Shown here piece after piece: positions 1-4,809 of a DNA stretch of 8,786 nt (positions are counted from its first letter, which is position 1; every line of letters starts with the position of its first letter). The stretch spans positions 1 to 8,786 of the forward strand of contig DUUZ01000214.1 of NCBI GenBank assembly GCA_012841255.1, in the 5' to 3' direction. The position numbers and the translations under genes were made by a program. The notes beneath the pieces are model-generated. The model searched no databases and was not told where the DNA came from. It worked only from the letters and a program-made list of their open reading frames with translations. This DNA is from Clostridiaceae bacterium (GTDB lineage: Bacteria > Bacillota > Clostridia > Saccharofermentanales > DTU023).

Positions 1-347
1 AGGCCGACCAGACTGAAGAGGACGCCTGAAAGAAAGTGCAGGAAGGTGTCCCACCAGGGCAGCAGGGAATAAAAACCGATGATGGAACCGAAGAAGATGG
101 ATAAGAGGATATAGGCCGTATAGAAGAGATGGAGGCCGGGGGTCAGTTCCAAAAAGCTGATCCGGGCAAAGCGGGCCGGCAGGCGGAGGAGGCCTGCCGA
201 TACAAAGGCGGCCATTGCATTCATGATTCGGGAGCTGTCCGCGGCGCTGCCGGCCGGGGGCCGAAGGAAGGCCGCAATCAGTTCGCCCAGGCCCCATAGA
301 ATAAAAAAGATGGTCACCGTCCGGTGAATCAGATTTCTGTTCCTCAT
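1..347 (-). CDS. Integral membrane protein, 5' part only (runs off left edge)
   Basis: This is an open frame of 115 codons that continues past the left edge of the window. The ATG at 347-345 is preceded by a GGAGGAGG ribosome binding site at a normal distance, which supports the start. The product is hydrophobic: a likely membrane segment at residues 11-28, a moderately hydrophobic stretch near 43-56, a strong segment at about 73-95, and another beginning near 100. The motif PWWDTFLHFLSG (residues 97-108) resembles the Trp-Asp...His-x-x-x-Gly motif I associate with YjdF/DUF2238-like small membrane proteins of Firmicutes. That family link is inference from the motif; no biochemical role is known to me. 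The gene is divergent from the CBS-domain gene. In its 5' leader, a GGGGG/CCCCC inverted repeat with a tiny loop (377-388) precedes the ribosome binding site. Confidence 0.78.
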   Translation of the reverse strand, partial: MRNRNLIHRTVTIFFILWGLGELIAAFLRPPAGSAADSSRIMNAMAAFVSAGLLRLPARFARISFLELTPGLHLFYTAYILLSIFFGSIIGFYSLLPWWDTFLHFLSGVLFSLVG

Positions 348-482
348 GCTTGTCCTCCTCCCCTATTCAATCACAAGGGGGCACCCCCTGCAGACTCCGC
401 CATCTCCTCGTTCATAATTTGTTGGTGATTAAGTCAATGCTTTGCGGTAATCTGTATACAAGAAGAACAGGGAGGTTCCTGA

Positions 483-953
483 ATGATAGGAAAACATATC
501 GGCCCGTTTCTGCTCCAGGGGGATGACCCCTTAATGATCGATGCCGCACAGTGCGCCACGGTCCGGACAGAAAATACCCTGATGCACGCCATGTTACTTC
601 TCTCCAGTGTCGGTTTCACCTCCGTCCCCGTCCTCGATGAATCTTCACGCCTGGCAGGCGTCATCAGCATGCCCGCCATCATCAACGGGGTCCTGGATGA
701 GGACAACTACAAGTGGGAGTGCCTGGAAGAAAGAAAGGTCAAAGAGGCCATGGCCAAGGATGTGCCGGCCGTCCGCCTTGACGCCCCCCTGGAGGATATC
801 CTCCACCTGCTGGTCAACGCCAACTATCTGTGCGTGACCGACCGGGATGGAATCTTCAAGGGCATTATCGCCAGACGCCAGATCCTGAAACGGGTCAATC
901 GCCTGGTCCACGAATTCGAGACAGTCTACCGGGTTCTGCCCCTGGCCGACTAG
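483..953 (+). CDS. cbpB: CBS-domain cyclic-di-AMP-binding protein CbpB/DarB-like
   Basis: The 156-residue cytoplasmic protein consists of two CBS domains, at about residues 17-70 and 86-140. It resembles Bacillus subtilis YkuL (DarB/CbpB, about 147 residues) along its length: a central GFTSVPVLDESSRLAG segment (YkuL has GYTAIPVLDPSYRLHG), then a KVKEAMAKDVPAV stretch and a C-terminal GIIARRQILKRVN (YkuL: GIFTRRVVLKELN). In B. subtilis the ligand-free protein binds the (p)ppGpp synthetase Rel and pyruvate carboxylase, and c-di-AMP releases them. Carrying that role over is inference by homology. The start is supported by a GGGAGG site at 470-475, seven bases before the ATG. It is monocistronic as seen here, divergent from a membrane-protein gene and convergent with rplL. 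A plain CBS-pair protein binding another nucleotide is the main alternative. Confidence 0.87.
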   Translation: MIGKHIGPFLLQGDDPLMIDAAQCATVRTENTLMHAMLLLSSVGFTSVPVLDESSRLAGVISMPAIINGVLDEDNYKWECLEERKVKEAMAKDVPAVRLDAPLEDILHLLVNANYLCVTDRDGIFKGIIARRQILKRVNRLVHEFETVYRVLPLAD

Positions 954-1004
954 AGGATCTTTTCCCTGCCGGCAGCACCGGTAACTTCAGGTATTTTTCA
1001 ATTT

Positions 1005-1033
1005 AAAAAAGGCGCGGCCAAAACCGCGCCTTT
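1005..1033 (-). terminator. Intrinsic terminator of the rpmG-rplL operon
   Basis: A perfect 10-bp stem (1008-1017 with 1024-1033) closes a six-base loop. On the minus strand it is followed by a run of six T. It lies about 20 bases beyond the rplL stop codon, so it ends the ribosomal operon. Read on the plus strand, the same stem is followed only by a short, interrupted T stretch, so it may also weakly terminate the convergent cbpB transcript. Confidence 0.9.
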
Positions 1034-1055
1034 ACCTTGCAAATTCAAGATCCGA

Positions 1056-1436
1056 TTACTCGATCTCGACTTCCGCTCCGGCTTCAGCCAGAACCTTGGC
1101 GGCGTCTTCAGCGTCTTCGCGGCTGATCTTTTCCTTGACGGCCTTGGGGGCTTCGTCAACCAGGGCCTTGGCTTCTTTGAGACCCAGGCCGGTCAGTTCG
1201 CGGACCACCTTGATGACTGCGATCTTGGCAGCTCCGGCGTTCTTGAGAATGACGTCAAACTCGGTCTTCTCAACTTCTTCAGCGGCACCGCCGGCGCCGC
1301 CGGCAGGGGCTGCAACGGCCATGGCCGCAGCGGACACGCCAAATTCATCTTCCATGGCCTTGACGAGCTCGGACAGCTCCAGAATGGTCAGACCCTTTAC
1401 GGCTTCCAGAATGCCGTCGATTTTTTCGTTACTCAT
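1056..1436 (-). CDS. rplL: 50S ribosomal protein L7/L12
   Basis: The 126-residue stalk protein binds as dimers to L10 and recruits translational GTPases to the ribosome. The N-terminal dimerisation domain covers about residues 1-35 (FGVSAAA at 32-38). An Ala/Gly-rich hinge follows at about 36-52. The C-terminal factor-binding domain begins at EKTEFDVILK (56-65) and contains the hallmark VRELTGLGLKEAK (78-90). The open frame extends 71 codons further upstream, but that part is the rplJ coding region read in another frame. The ATG at 1436 has a GAGGAGG site nine bases upstream and gives the standard length and N-terminus. It overlaps the rplJ stop by 8 nt (ATGAGTAA), which implies translational coupling. 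It is the last gene of its operon here; rpoB does not follow. Confidence 0.98.
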   Translation of the reverse strand: MSNEKIDGILEAVKGLTILELSELVKAMEDEFGVSAAAMAVAAPAGGAGGAAEEVEKTEFDVILKNAGAAKIAVIKVVRELTGLGLKEAKALVDEAPKAVKEKISREDAEDAAKVLAEAGAEVEIE

Positions 1437-2103
1437 TGTCAGATTCCTCCTCTGTTGATGCGGGGGTTTCATCAGTCCCCTCCGACTGATCAGTTGTGTT
1501 TTCTTCTTCTTTGACTTCTTCAGCTTCAGGAGCTTCTGCTTCTTCAACTTCCGCAGCAGCCGGCACTGCCTGGCCGAAAGCCAGTTCAGCAACCGTCTCG
1601 ACTCCTGCCTCGTTGCCCTTGTCGACGATCTGCGCACTGACCTGGGCAAAAGCCGTCAGCGGATAGAGCATCATGAAGAGCAGCTGGCCATAGAGGCCTT
1701 CGCGGGATTCGATGCGGGACAGGGCCATAATCTTCTCGAGCGGATAGACTTCCGTCCCGACCACGCCGCCTTTGATGCTCATCTTCTTGAATTTCTCGGT
1801 ATACTTGCGCATCAGACGGGGCGCCAGAACAACATCTTCAGAGCTGTAGGCGATGGCCGTCGGACCCGTCAGGGTTTCTGCGAGACCTTCAATGCCGAGT
1901 TTTTCAAAGGCACGGCTGGTAATGGAGTTCTTGACAACCTTGTAGCTCAGACCCTGGCTGCGGAAATCCGCGCGCATCTCGGTGTCCTGAGCGACCGTCA
2001 AGCCCTTGTAGTCCGTCAGCACGATCGATTCGGCCGCTTGCAGTTCCTTGACAAGCGACTCGACCTGCTTTTTCTTACGTACCAGTATTTTTTCACTGGG
2101 CAT
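1429..2103 (-). CDS. rplJ: 50S ribosomal protein L10, with long acidic C-terminal tail
   Basis: L10 anchors the L7/L12 stalk to 23S rRNA and, as L10(L12)4, autoregulates its own mRNA. Residues 1-130 form the globular rRNA-binding domain, with the typical IVLTDYKGLTV (27-37) and VVKNSITSRAF (56-66) stretches. The helix carrying L7/L12 dimers is visible at about 134-162 (LYGQLLFMMLYPLTAFAQ). The protein is 224 residues, against about 165-175 in most bacteria. The excess is a tail from about residue 181 in which 19 of the last 40 residues are Glu or Asp, mixed with Thr, Ser and Pro. The ATG at 2103 follows an AAGGAGGAA site and gives the expected N-terminus, so upstream in-frame codons are leader RNA. 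It overlaps rplL by 8 nt. Regulation is by the L10 leader upstream. Confidence 0.97.
   Translation of the reverse strand: MPSEKILVRKKKQVESLVKELQAAESIVLTDYKGLTVAQDTEMRADFRSQGLSYKVVKNSITSRAFEKLGIEGLAETLTGPTAIAYSSEDVVLAPRLMRKYTEKFKKMSIKGGVVGTEVYPLEKIMALSRIESREGLYGQLLFMMLYPLTAFAQVSAQIVDKGNEAGVETVAELAFGQAVPAAAEVEEAEAPEAEEVKEEENTTDQSEGTDETPASTEEESDNE
1446..1451 (-). promoter_or_regulatory. rplL ribosome binding site inside the rplJ coding region
   Basis: The AGGAGG core lies nine bases before the rplL ATG and wholly within the last codons of rplJ. It is read there as part of the Glu-Glu-Glu run of the acidic tail of L10. It decides the rplL start at 1436 against the longer upstream open frame, and it ties rplL initiation to ribosomes finishing rplJ. 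Confidence 0.88.
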
Positions 2104-2120
2104 GCGATACTTCCTCCTTC

Positions 2121-2159
2121 TTATAATCAAAACACCCCTCCGCGAATGGCGGAGGGGTG
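2121..2159 (-). terminator. Leader terminator (attenuator) of rplJ-rplL
   Basis: A perfect 11-bp GC-rich stem (2133-2143 with 2149-2159) with a five-base loop is followed on the minus strand by TTTTGATTAT. It stands between the L10 leader and the rplJ ribosome binding site, so it ends transcription before rplJ unless prevented. The short T run suggests partial termination, as expected for an attenuator. The 5' half of the stem can pair instead with leader bases 2180-2187, giving an alternative antiterminator. Confidence 0.85.
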
Positions 2160-2265
2160 CACTCAAAAGTCAAGTTCATCCTCCACCTCGGCGGGACAGC
2201 CTTGCTGTTTATGTCCCCTGCGGGACTCCTGCTTTCTTCGGCGTCGGTGTATTTATTCAGTTGCT
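2160..2265 (-). promoter_or_regulatory. Ribosomal protein L10 leader (cis-regulatory RNA)
   Basis: The region upstream of rplJ carries the core of the known L10 leader family. A CCGAAGAAAGCAGG stretch (about 2228-2241) lies 5' and CCGCCGAGGTG (2184-2194) lies 3', and CACC (2246-2249) can pair with GGTG (2184-2187) to close the structure. Two short hairpins sit between the halves (GTCCC/GGGAC and ACAGC/GCTGT). In B. subtilis, the L10(L12)4 complex binds this RNA and favours a downstream terminator. Here GGUGGAGG (2180-2187) can pair with CCUCCGCC in the terminator stem (2148-2155), 8 bp with one G-U, as an antiterminator that the closed leader would disrupt. The assignment rests on motif recognition and hand pairing. 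I see no convincing separate promoter between rplA and rplJ. Confidence 0.82.
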
Positions 2266-2284
2266 GCCCGTAACGGGCGGTCTG

Positions 2285-2977
2285 CTACTTGCTCAGCTTG
2301 GGGTTGATCCGGATGCCCGGGCCCATTGTGCTGGTCTGTGTGCGGCGCTGGATGTACTGGCCTTTGGCCGCTGCGGGCTTGGCCCGGATGACGGCGTCCA
2401 GCAGGGCATCATAGTTGTCCAGGAGCTTGTCGGCCCCGAAGGAGGCCTTGCCGATGGCAACGTGGATGATGTTCTGCTTCTCCAGCCGGTATTCGATACG
2501 GCCGGCCTTGGCTTCTTCAACGGCCCGGCCCACGTCCATGGTGACCGTCCCCGACTTGGGGTTGGGCATCAGGCCGCGGGGGCCCAGGACTCGGCCCAGG
2601 CGTCCCACCACACCCATCATGTCCGGGGTGGCGATGGCGACGTCAAATTCAAGCCAGCCTTCTTTTTGGATTTTTTCTGCCAGATCCTCGTCACCGACAA
2701 AATCGGCTCCGGCTTCCCTGGCCTCATCGGCCTTGGGGCCCTTTGCGAAGACCGCGATGCGGACGGATTTACCGGTCCCGTGCGGCAGGACAACGGTACC
2801 CCGGATCTGCTGGTCGGCCCGGCGTGAGTCAACCCCCATTTTCATGTGAATCTCGATGGACTCATCGAATTTGGCGGTGGCTGTCGCAACGGCCAGATCC
2901 ATGGCCTCGCGGGGCTCATAGATGTTGTGGGAATCAACCAGTTTCGCCGCTTCATTATAGCGTTTACCATGCTTCAT
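2285..2977 (-). CDS. rplA: 50S ribosomal protein L1
   Basis: The 230-residue protein of the mobile L1 stalk binds 23S rRNA helices 76-78 and helps release E-site tRNA; in many bacteria it also represses its own operon. The sequence is collinear with bacterial L1. Domain I is formed by the N- and C-terminal parts, and the inserted domain II occupies the middle. The family signature VVGRLGRVLGPRGLMPNP lies at about residues 122-139, and the usual C-terminal TMGPGIRINP is present. Length is normal. The ATG is preceded by AGGAGG overlapping the rplK stop (TAGGAGG), with only 11 nt between the genes, so it is co-translated in the operon. It is followed by the L10 leader. Confidence 0.98.
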   Translation of the reverse strand: MKHGKRYNEAAKLVDSHNIYEPREAMDLAVATATAKFDESIEIHMKMGVDSRRADQQIRGTVVLPHGTGKSVRIAVFAKGPKADEAREAGADFVGDEDLAEKIQKEGWLEFDVAIATPDMMGVVGRLGRVLGPRGLMPNPKSGTVTMDVGRAVEEAKAGRIEYRLEKQNIIHVAIGKASFGADKLLDNYDALLDAVIRAKPAAAKGQYIQRRTQTSTMGPGIRINPKLSK

Positions 2978-2988
2978 AACGGCTCCTC

Positions 2989-3420
2989 CTAGCTGTCGTA
3001 GTCGACGACGATGCCCATGCTGCGGGCGGTCCCTGCGACCATGCGGGCGCCGGCTTCAACGTCGGCGGCATTGATGTCTTCCATCTTGATCTCTGCGATA
3101 CGCAGACATTCCGACCAGGAGACAGTCGCGACCTTGTTCTTGTCGGGTTCCCCCGAAGCCCTGTCCAAATTGCAGGCCTTTTTCAACAGCACGGCAGCCG
3201 GTGGAGTTTTCGTAATGAAGGTATAGGACCGATCCTGATACACCGTAATCACAACGGGGATAATCAGGCCGATATCCTTTTGGGTCCGTTCATTAAATTC
3301 TCTGACAAACTGGGCAATATTGAGCCCGTGTTGACCCAGAGCTGGTCCAACCGGCGGCGCCGGCGTTGCCTGGCCCGCAGGAATCTGTAGTTTCACGTAT
3401 GCGGTTACTGGCTTTGCCAT
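2989..3420 (-). CDS. rplK: 50S ribosomal protein L11
   Basis: The 143-residue protein of the GTPase-associated centre binds 23S rRNA with L10 and is needed for RelA/Rel activation and thiostrepton action. The N-terminal domain shows the invariant LQIPAGQATPAPPVGPALGQ (11-30) and HGLNIAQFVREFN. The C-terminal rRNA-binding domain ends with GTARSMGIVVD (130-140). The open frame extends five codons upstream (MGGGC), but GGGAGGTGG there is the ribosome binding site. The ATG at 3420 gives the canonical MAKPV start. It lies 54 nt after nusG, the largest gap between coding regions in this part of the operon apart from the L10 leader. Confidence 0.98.
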   Translation of the reverse strand: MAKPVTAYVKLQIPAGQATPAPPVGPALGQHGLNIAQFVREFNERTQKDIGLIIPVVITVYQDRSYTFITKTPPAAVLLKKACNLDRASGEPDKNKVATVSWSECLRIAEIKMEDINAADVEAGARMVAGTARSMGIVVDYDS

Positions 3421-3449
3421 ACAGCCACCTCCCATTTATTAATATATGC

Positions 3450-3470
3450 AAAGACGGTCATGCCGTCCTT
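3450..3470 (-). other. Small hairpin between nusG and rplK
   Basis: The nusG-rplK spacer contains an inverted repeat, GACGG/CCGTC with a five-base loop. It can be extended by a G-U and two A-U pairs, and it is followed on the minus strand by TTTGC and an AT-rich run. It could be a weak attenuator, a processing site or part of an L1/L11 control site. The T stretch is too short for a confident terminator, and I see no matching promoter boxes. Confidence 0.35.
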
Positions 3471-3474
3471 TTGC

Positions 3475-4017
3475 CTAATCCTGTTTCATGACCTGGGTCA
3501 GTTCCAGTTCAACCGGCGTCTCACGCCCGAACATGGAGACCATGACGGTCACTTTCTTCTTGTCCAGATTGATTTCTTCCACCCGGCCCTCGAAACCTTC
3601 CAAAGGACCGTTGATGACGCGGACGTCGTCGCCCACATCGTAGTCCATGACGGGTTCCCACTCGTCGTCCAGGCCCATGAGGCCCAGTTCGTCGTCGGTC
3701 AGGGGGACGGGGTTGGTGCTGGAGGGTCCGACAAAGCTGGTCACTCCGCGGGTGTTCCGCACGATGTACCAGATCTCATCTGTCAGGATCATCTTGACCA
3801 GGACATAGCCCGGGTAGATCTTGCGCTCCACATTGCGGCGCTTGCCGTCCTTGATCTCAATCACGGTCTCGGTCGGCACCAAAACCTCCTGGATCATATC
3901 CTGGAGGCCGCGGTTCTCAATAATAAGATCCAGGGTCGACTTGACCCGGTTCTCATAGCCCGAGTAGGTATGGATGACGTACCAGAGCGCCTCTTGATTG
4001 TCAGGCGTGTCAGTCAT
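3475..4017 (-). CDS. nusG: Transcription termination/antitermination factor NusG
   Basis: The 180-residue RNA-polymerase-binding elongation factor affects pausing and termination and links transcription to translation. The NGN domain covers about residues 11-107, with the typical LWYVIHTYSGYENRV (11-25) and KIYPGYVLVKM (66-76). The KOW domain covers about 125-178, starting VGDDVRVINGPLEGFEG (128-144) and ending SMFGRETPVELEL. The frame also has a GTG two codons upstream (4023), but it lies inside the GAGGGG ribosome binding site that serves the ATG at 4017, so the ATG is chosen. The gene begins 2 nt after the secE stop. Confidence 0.97.
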   Translation of the reverse strand: MTDTPDNQEALWYVIHTYSGYENRVKSTLDLIIENRGLQDMIQEVLVPTETVIEIKDGKRRNVERKIYPGYVLVKMILTDEIWYIVRNTRGVTSFVGPSSTNPVPLTDDELGLMGLDDEWEPVMDYDVGDDVRVINGPLEGFEGRVEEINLDKKKVTVMVSMFGRETPVELELTQVMKQD

Positions 4018-4019
4018 GC

Positions 4020-4451
4020 TCACCCCTCAAAAGCCACGCGGATGCCCTGGGCAGCAACGTAGACCGGCAAAGACGCATCGGAGGGCAGTTGAGCCGTGTT
4101 TTTTTCCGTCTCATCCGCATCCGTTTCCGAGGGTTTTGTTTCTTCAGTTTCCGACGGCTTTGTTTCTTCCGTCTCCACAGGTGTCTTTGTCGAGTAAATG
4201 CCGGTAGTCCGCATGATGAAATTAATCACGGTGTCAAAAGCCAGGATGATCACGACTGAAAGGCCGATAATCAGAAGAACCGTCACTGTACTCTGCCGGA
4301 GTTTTTTCCGGTCGGGCCACATGACGCGCTTCAGCTCGGTGATGATATTGACGAACCATTTTTTCAAACGCGCGAAAAAGGACGGTTTCTTGTCCTTCTT
4401 AGCCGGTTTCCTGCTGCGGCTGTCCGCGCTTTTCTTCATTTTTTCCGCCAT
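4020..4451 (-). CDS. secE: Preprotein translocase subunit SecE, with extended acidic C-terminus
   Basis: SecE clamps SecY in the Sec translocon of the cytoplasmic membrane. The core is clear: a basic N-terminus (KKSADSRSRKPAKKDKK), an amphipathic helix FFARLKKWFVNIITELKRVMWP with the family hallmark ELKRVxWP (39-46), and one membrane segment at about 54-80. Bacterial single-span SecE is usually 60-75 residues; this one is 143. The extra 55 or so residues after the membrane segment begin with an Glu/Thr/Pro/Ser-rich stretch, including the tandem repeat TEETKPSE (94-101 and 102-109), and end with a less biased LPVYVAAQGIRVAFEG. With normal SecE topology (N-in, C-out) the tail would face the outside. 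The start has a GGGAG site. The gene lies 21 nt after rpmG and its stop abuts nusG. No frameshift is evident. Confidence 0.94.
   Translation of the reverse strand: MAEKMKKSADSRSRKPAKKDKKPSFFARLKKWFVNIITELKRVMWPDRKKLRQSTVTVLLIIGLSVVIILAFDTVINFIMRTTGIYSTKTPVETEETKPSETEETKPSETDADETEKNTAQLPSDASLPVYVAAQGIRVAFEG
4023..4028 (-). promoter_or_regulatory. nusG ribosome binding site, deciding the start
   Basis: GAGGGG lies five bases upstream of the nusG ATG at 4017 and within the last codons of secE. Because the in-frame GTG at 4023-4021 uses the last G of this site, it cannot be the served start. The site therefore favours the 180-residue form over the 182-residue form. Confidence 0.72.
4125..4172 (-). 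repeat. Two-unit 24-nt tandem repeat within secE
   Basis: Units 4149-4172 and 4125-4148 agree at 21 of 24 positions, and each encodes TEETKPSE. The following codons (ETDADETE) look like a further, degenerate continuation. In-frame 24-nt units mean copy-number change would lengthen or shorten the SecE tail without a frameshift. Confidence 0.85.
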
Positions 4452-4472
4452 CTTTCAGCTCCCGTGAATCCC

Positions 4473-4637
4473 TTATTTCGTTTCGCGGTGAATCGTATGC
4501 TTGTTGCAGAACCGGCAGAACTTTTTCAGTTCCAGTTTATCCGGCGTATTCATTTTATTCTTTTTCGTGTCGTAGTTGCGCTGTTTGCACTCCGAGCAAG
4601 CCAGCGTCAGCCGTTCACGGGCTCCAGGTTTCGCCAT
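4473..4637 (-). CDS. rpmG: 50S ribosomal protein L33, zinc-binding form
   Basis: The 54-residue protein begins MAKPGARERLTLACSEC and ends FCNKHTIHRETK. Two CxxC pairs (Cys14/Cys17 and Cys41/Cys44) mark the zinc-ribbon (C+) form of L33; the zinc-free paralogue made by many Firmicutes under zinc starvation lacks them. The ATG at 4637 has a GGAGGT site eight bases upstream. It is the first gene of the rpmG-secE-nusG-rplKAJL transcription unit. A tRNA-Trp gene often found near rpmG/secE in Firmicutes is not present in the 21-nt gap. Confidence 0.96.
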   Translation of the reverse strand: MAKPGARERLTLACSECKQRNYDTKKNKMNTPDKLELKKFCRFCNKHTIHRETK

Positions 4638-4675
4638 CGGGGTTTACCTCCAAATTTCAGGGTCAAAGTCGGCCG

Positions 4676-4708
4676 GTCAGAGCAAAAAAAAAGACCCCCG
4701 CGTCTGAC
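4676..4708 (-). other. Inverted repeat and T9 tract at the start of the rpmG transcript
   Basis: Just downstream of the predicted transcription start, the minus strand reads AGACGCGGGGGTCT followed by nine T (4692-4684). The AGAC/GTCT stem is only 4 bp. A competing pair, GTCAGA (4708-4703) with TCTGAC (4681-4676), encloses the T tract. This resembles a very early attenuator or a slippage site, but neither structure is strong enough to call. Confidence 0.3.
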
Positions 4709-4718
4709 AAGCAGGAGT

Positions 4719-4748
4719 ATACTAGCACAGCCGTGGGGAGAGTGTCAA
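4719..4748 (-). promoter_or_regulatory. Sigma-A promoter of the rpmG-rplL operon
   Basis: On the minus strand there is a perfect -35 TTGACA (4748-4743), an 18-base spacer and a -10 TAGTAT (4724-4719) preceded by TGC, an extended -10 element. Transcription would start near 4712, giving a leader of about 75 nt before rpmG. The match and position directly upstream of a ribosomal operon make it a strong housekeeping promoter. Confidence 0.88.
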
Positions 4749-4750
4749 AT

Positions 4751-4800
4751 AAAAAAACAAGCGGGCGTTACCAAAACGTAAAGATCGGAGTCACGCCCGC
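4751..4800 (-). terminator. Terminator of the nucleoside hydrolase/SLH operon
   Basis: GCGGGCGT/ACGCCCGC forms an 8-bp stem (4793-4800 with 4761-4768) with a 24-base loop that can partly pair. On the minus strand it is followed by TTGTTTTTTTATTTG. It starts about 10 bases after the SLH gene stop. Its T tract runs directly into the -35 box of the rpmG promoter. Confidence 0.83.
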
Positions 4801-4809
4801 CCTTCCATC

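Noticed and set aside
421..482. Possible promoters in the spacer between the membrane-protein gene and cbpB
   Set aside because: Plus-strand TATACA (455-460) lacks a matching -35 at normal spacing. Minus-strand TTGACT has only a weak TATGAA at 15 bases. Neither is good enough to annotate.
1437..1649. A longer, Lys/Arg-rich N-terminus for L7/L12
   Set aside because: These codons are the rplJ tail read out of frame. The 126-residue start has a proper ribosome binding site and the conserved N-terminus.
2104..2166. A longer N-terminus for L10
   Set aside because: The extra codons run through the leader terminator hairpin and the rplJ ribosome binding site.
2048..2827. A 259-codon plus-strand open frame across the L10 leader and rplA
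   Set aside because: It is antisense to rplA and to the leader, has no ribosome binding site of note, and its translation is low-complexity Gly/Ala/Asp-rich shadow sequence.
3460..4062. A 200-codon plus-strand open frame opposite nusG
   Set aside because: It is antisense to a certain nusG gene and its translation resembles no family.
4125..4172. CRISPR-like short repeat
   Set aside because: The two units are directly adjacent with no spacers, in frame within secE, and encode a peptide repeat.
4452..4472. tRNA-Trp between rpmG and secE
   Set aside because: The gap is only 21 bases and holds the secE ribosome binding site; no tRNA fits.
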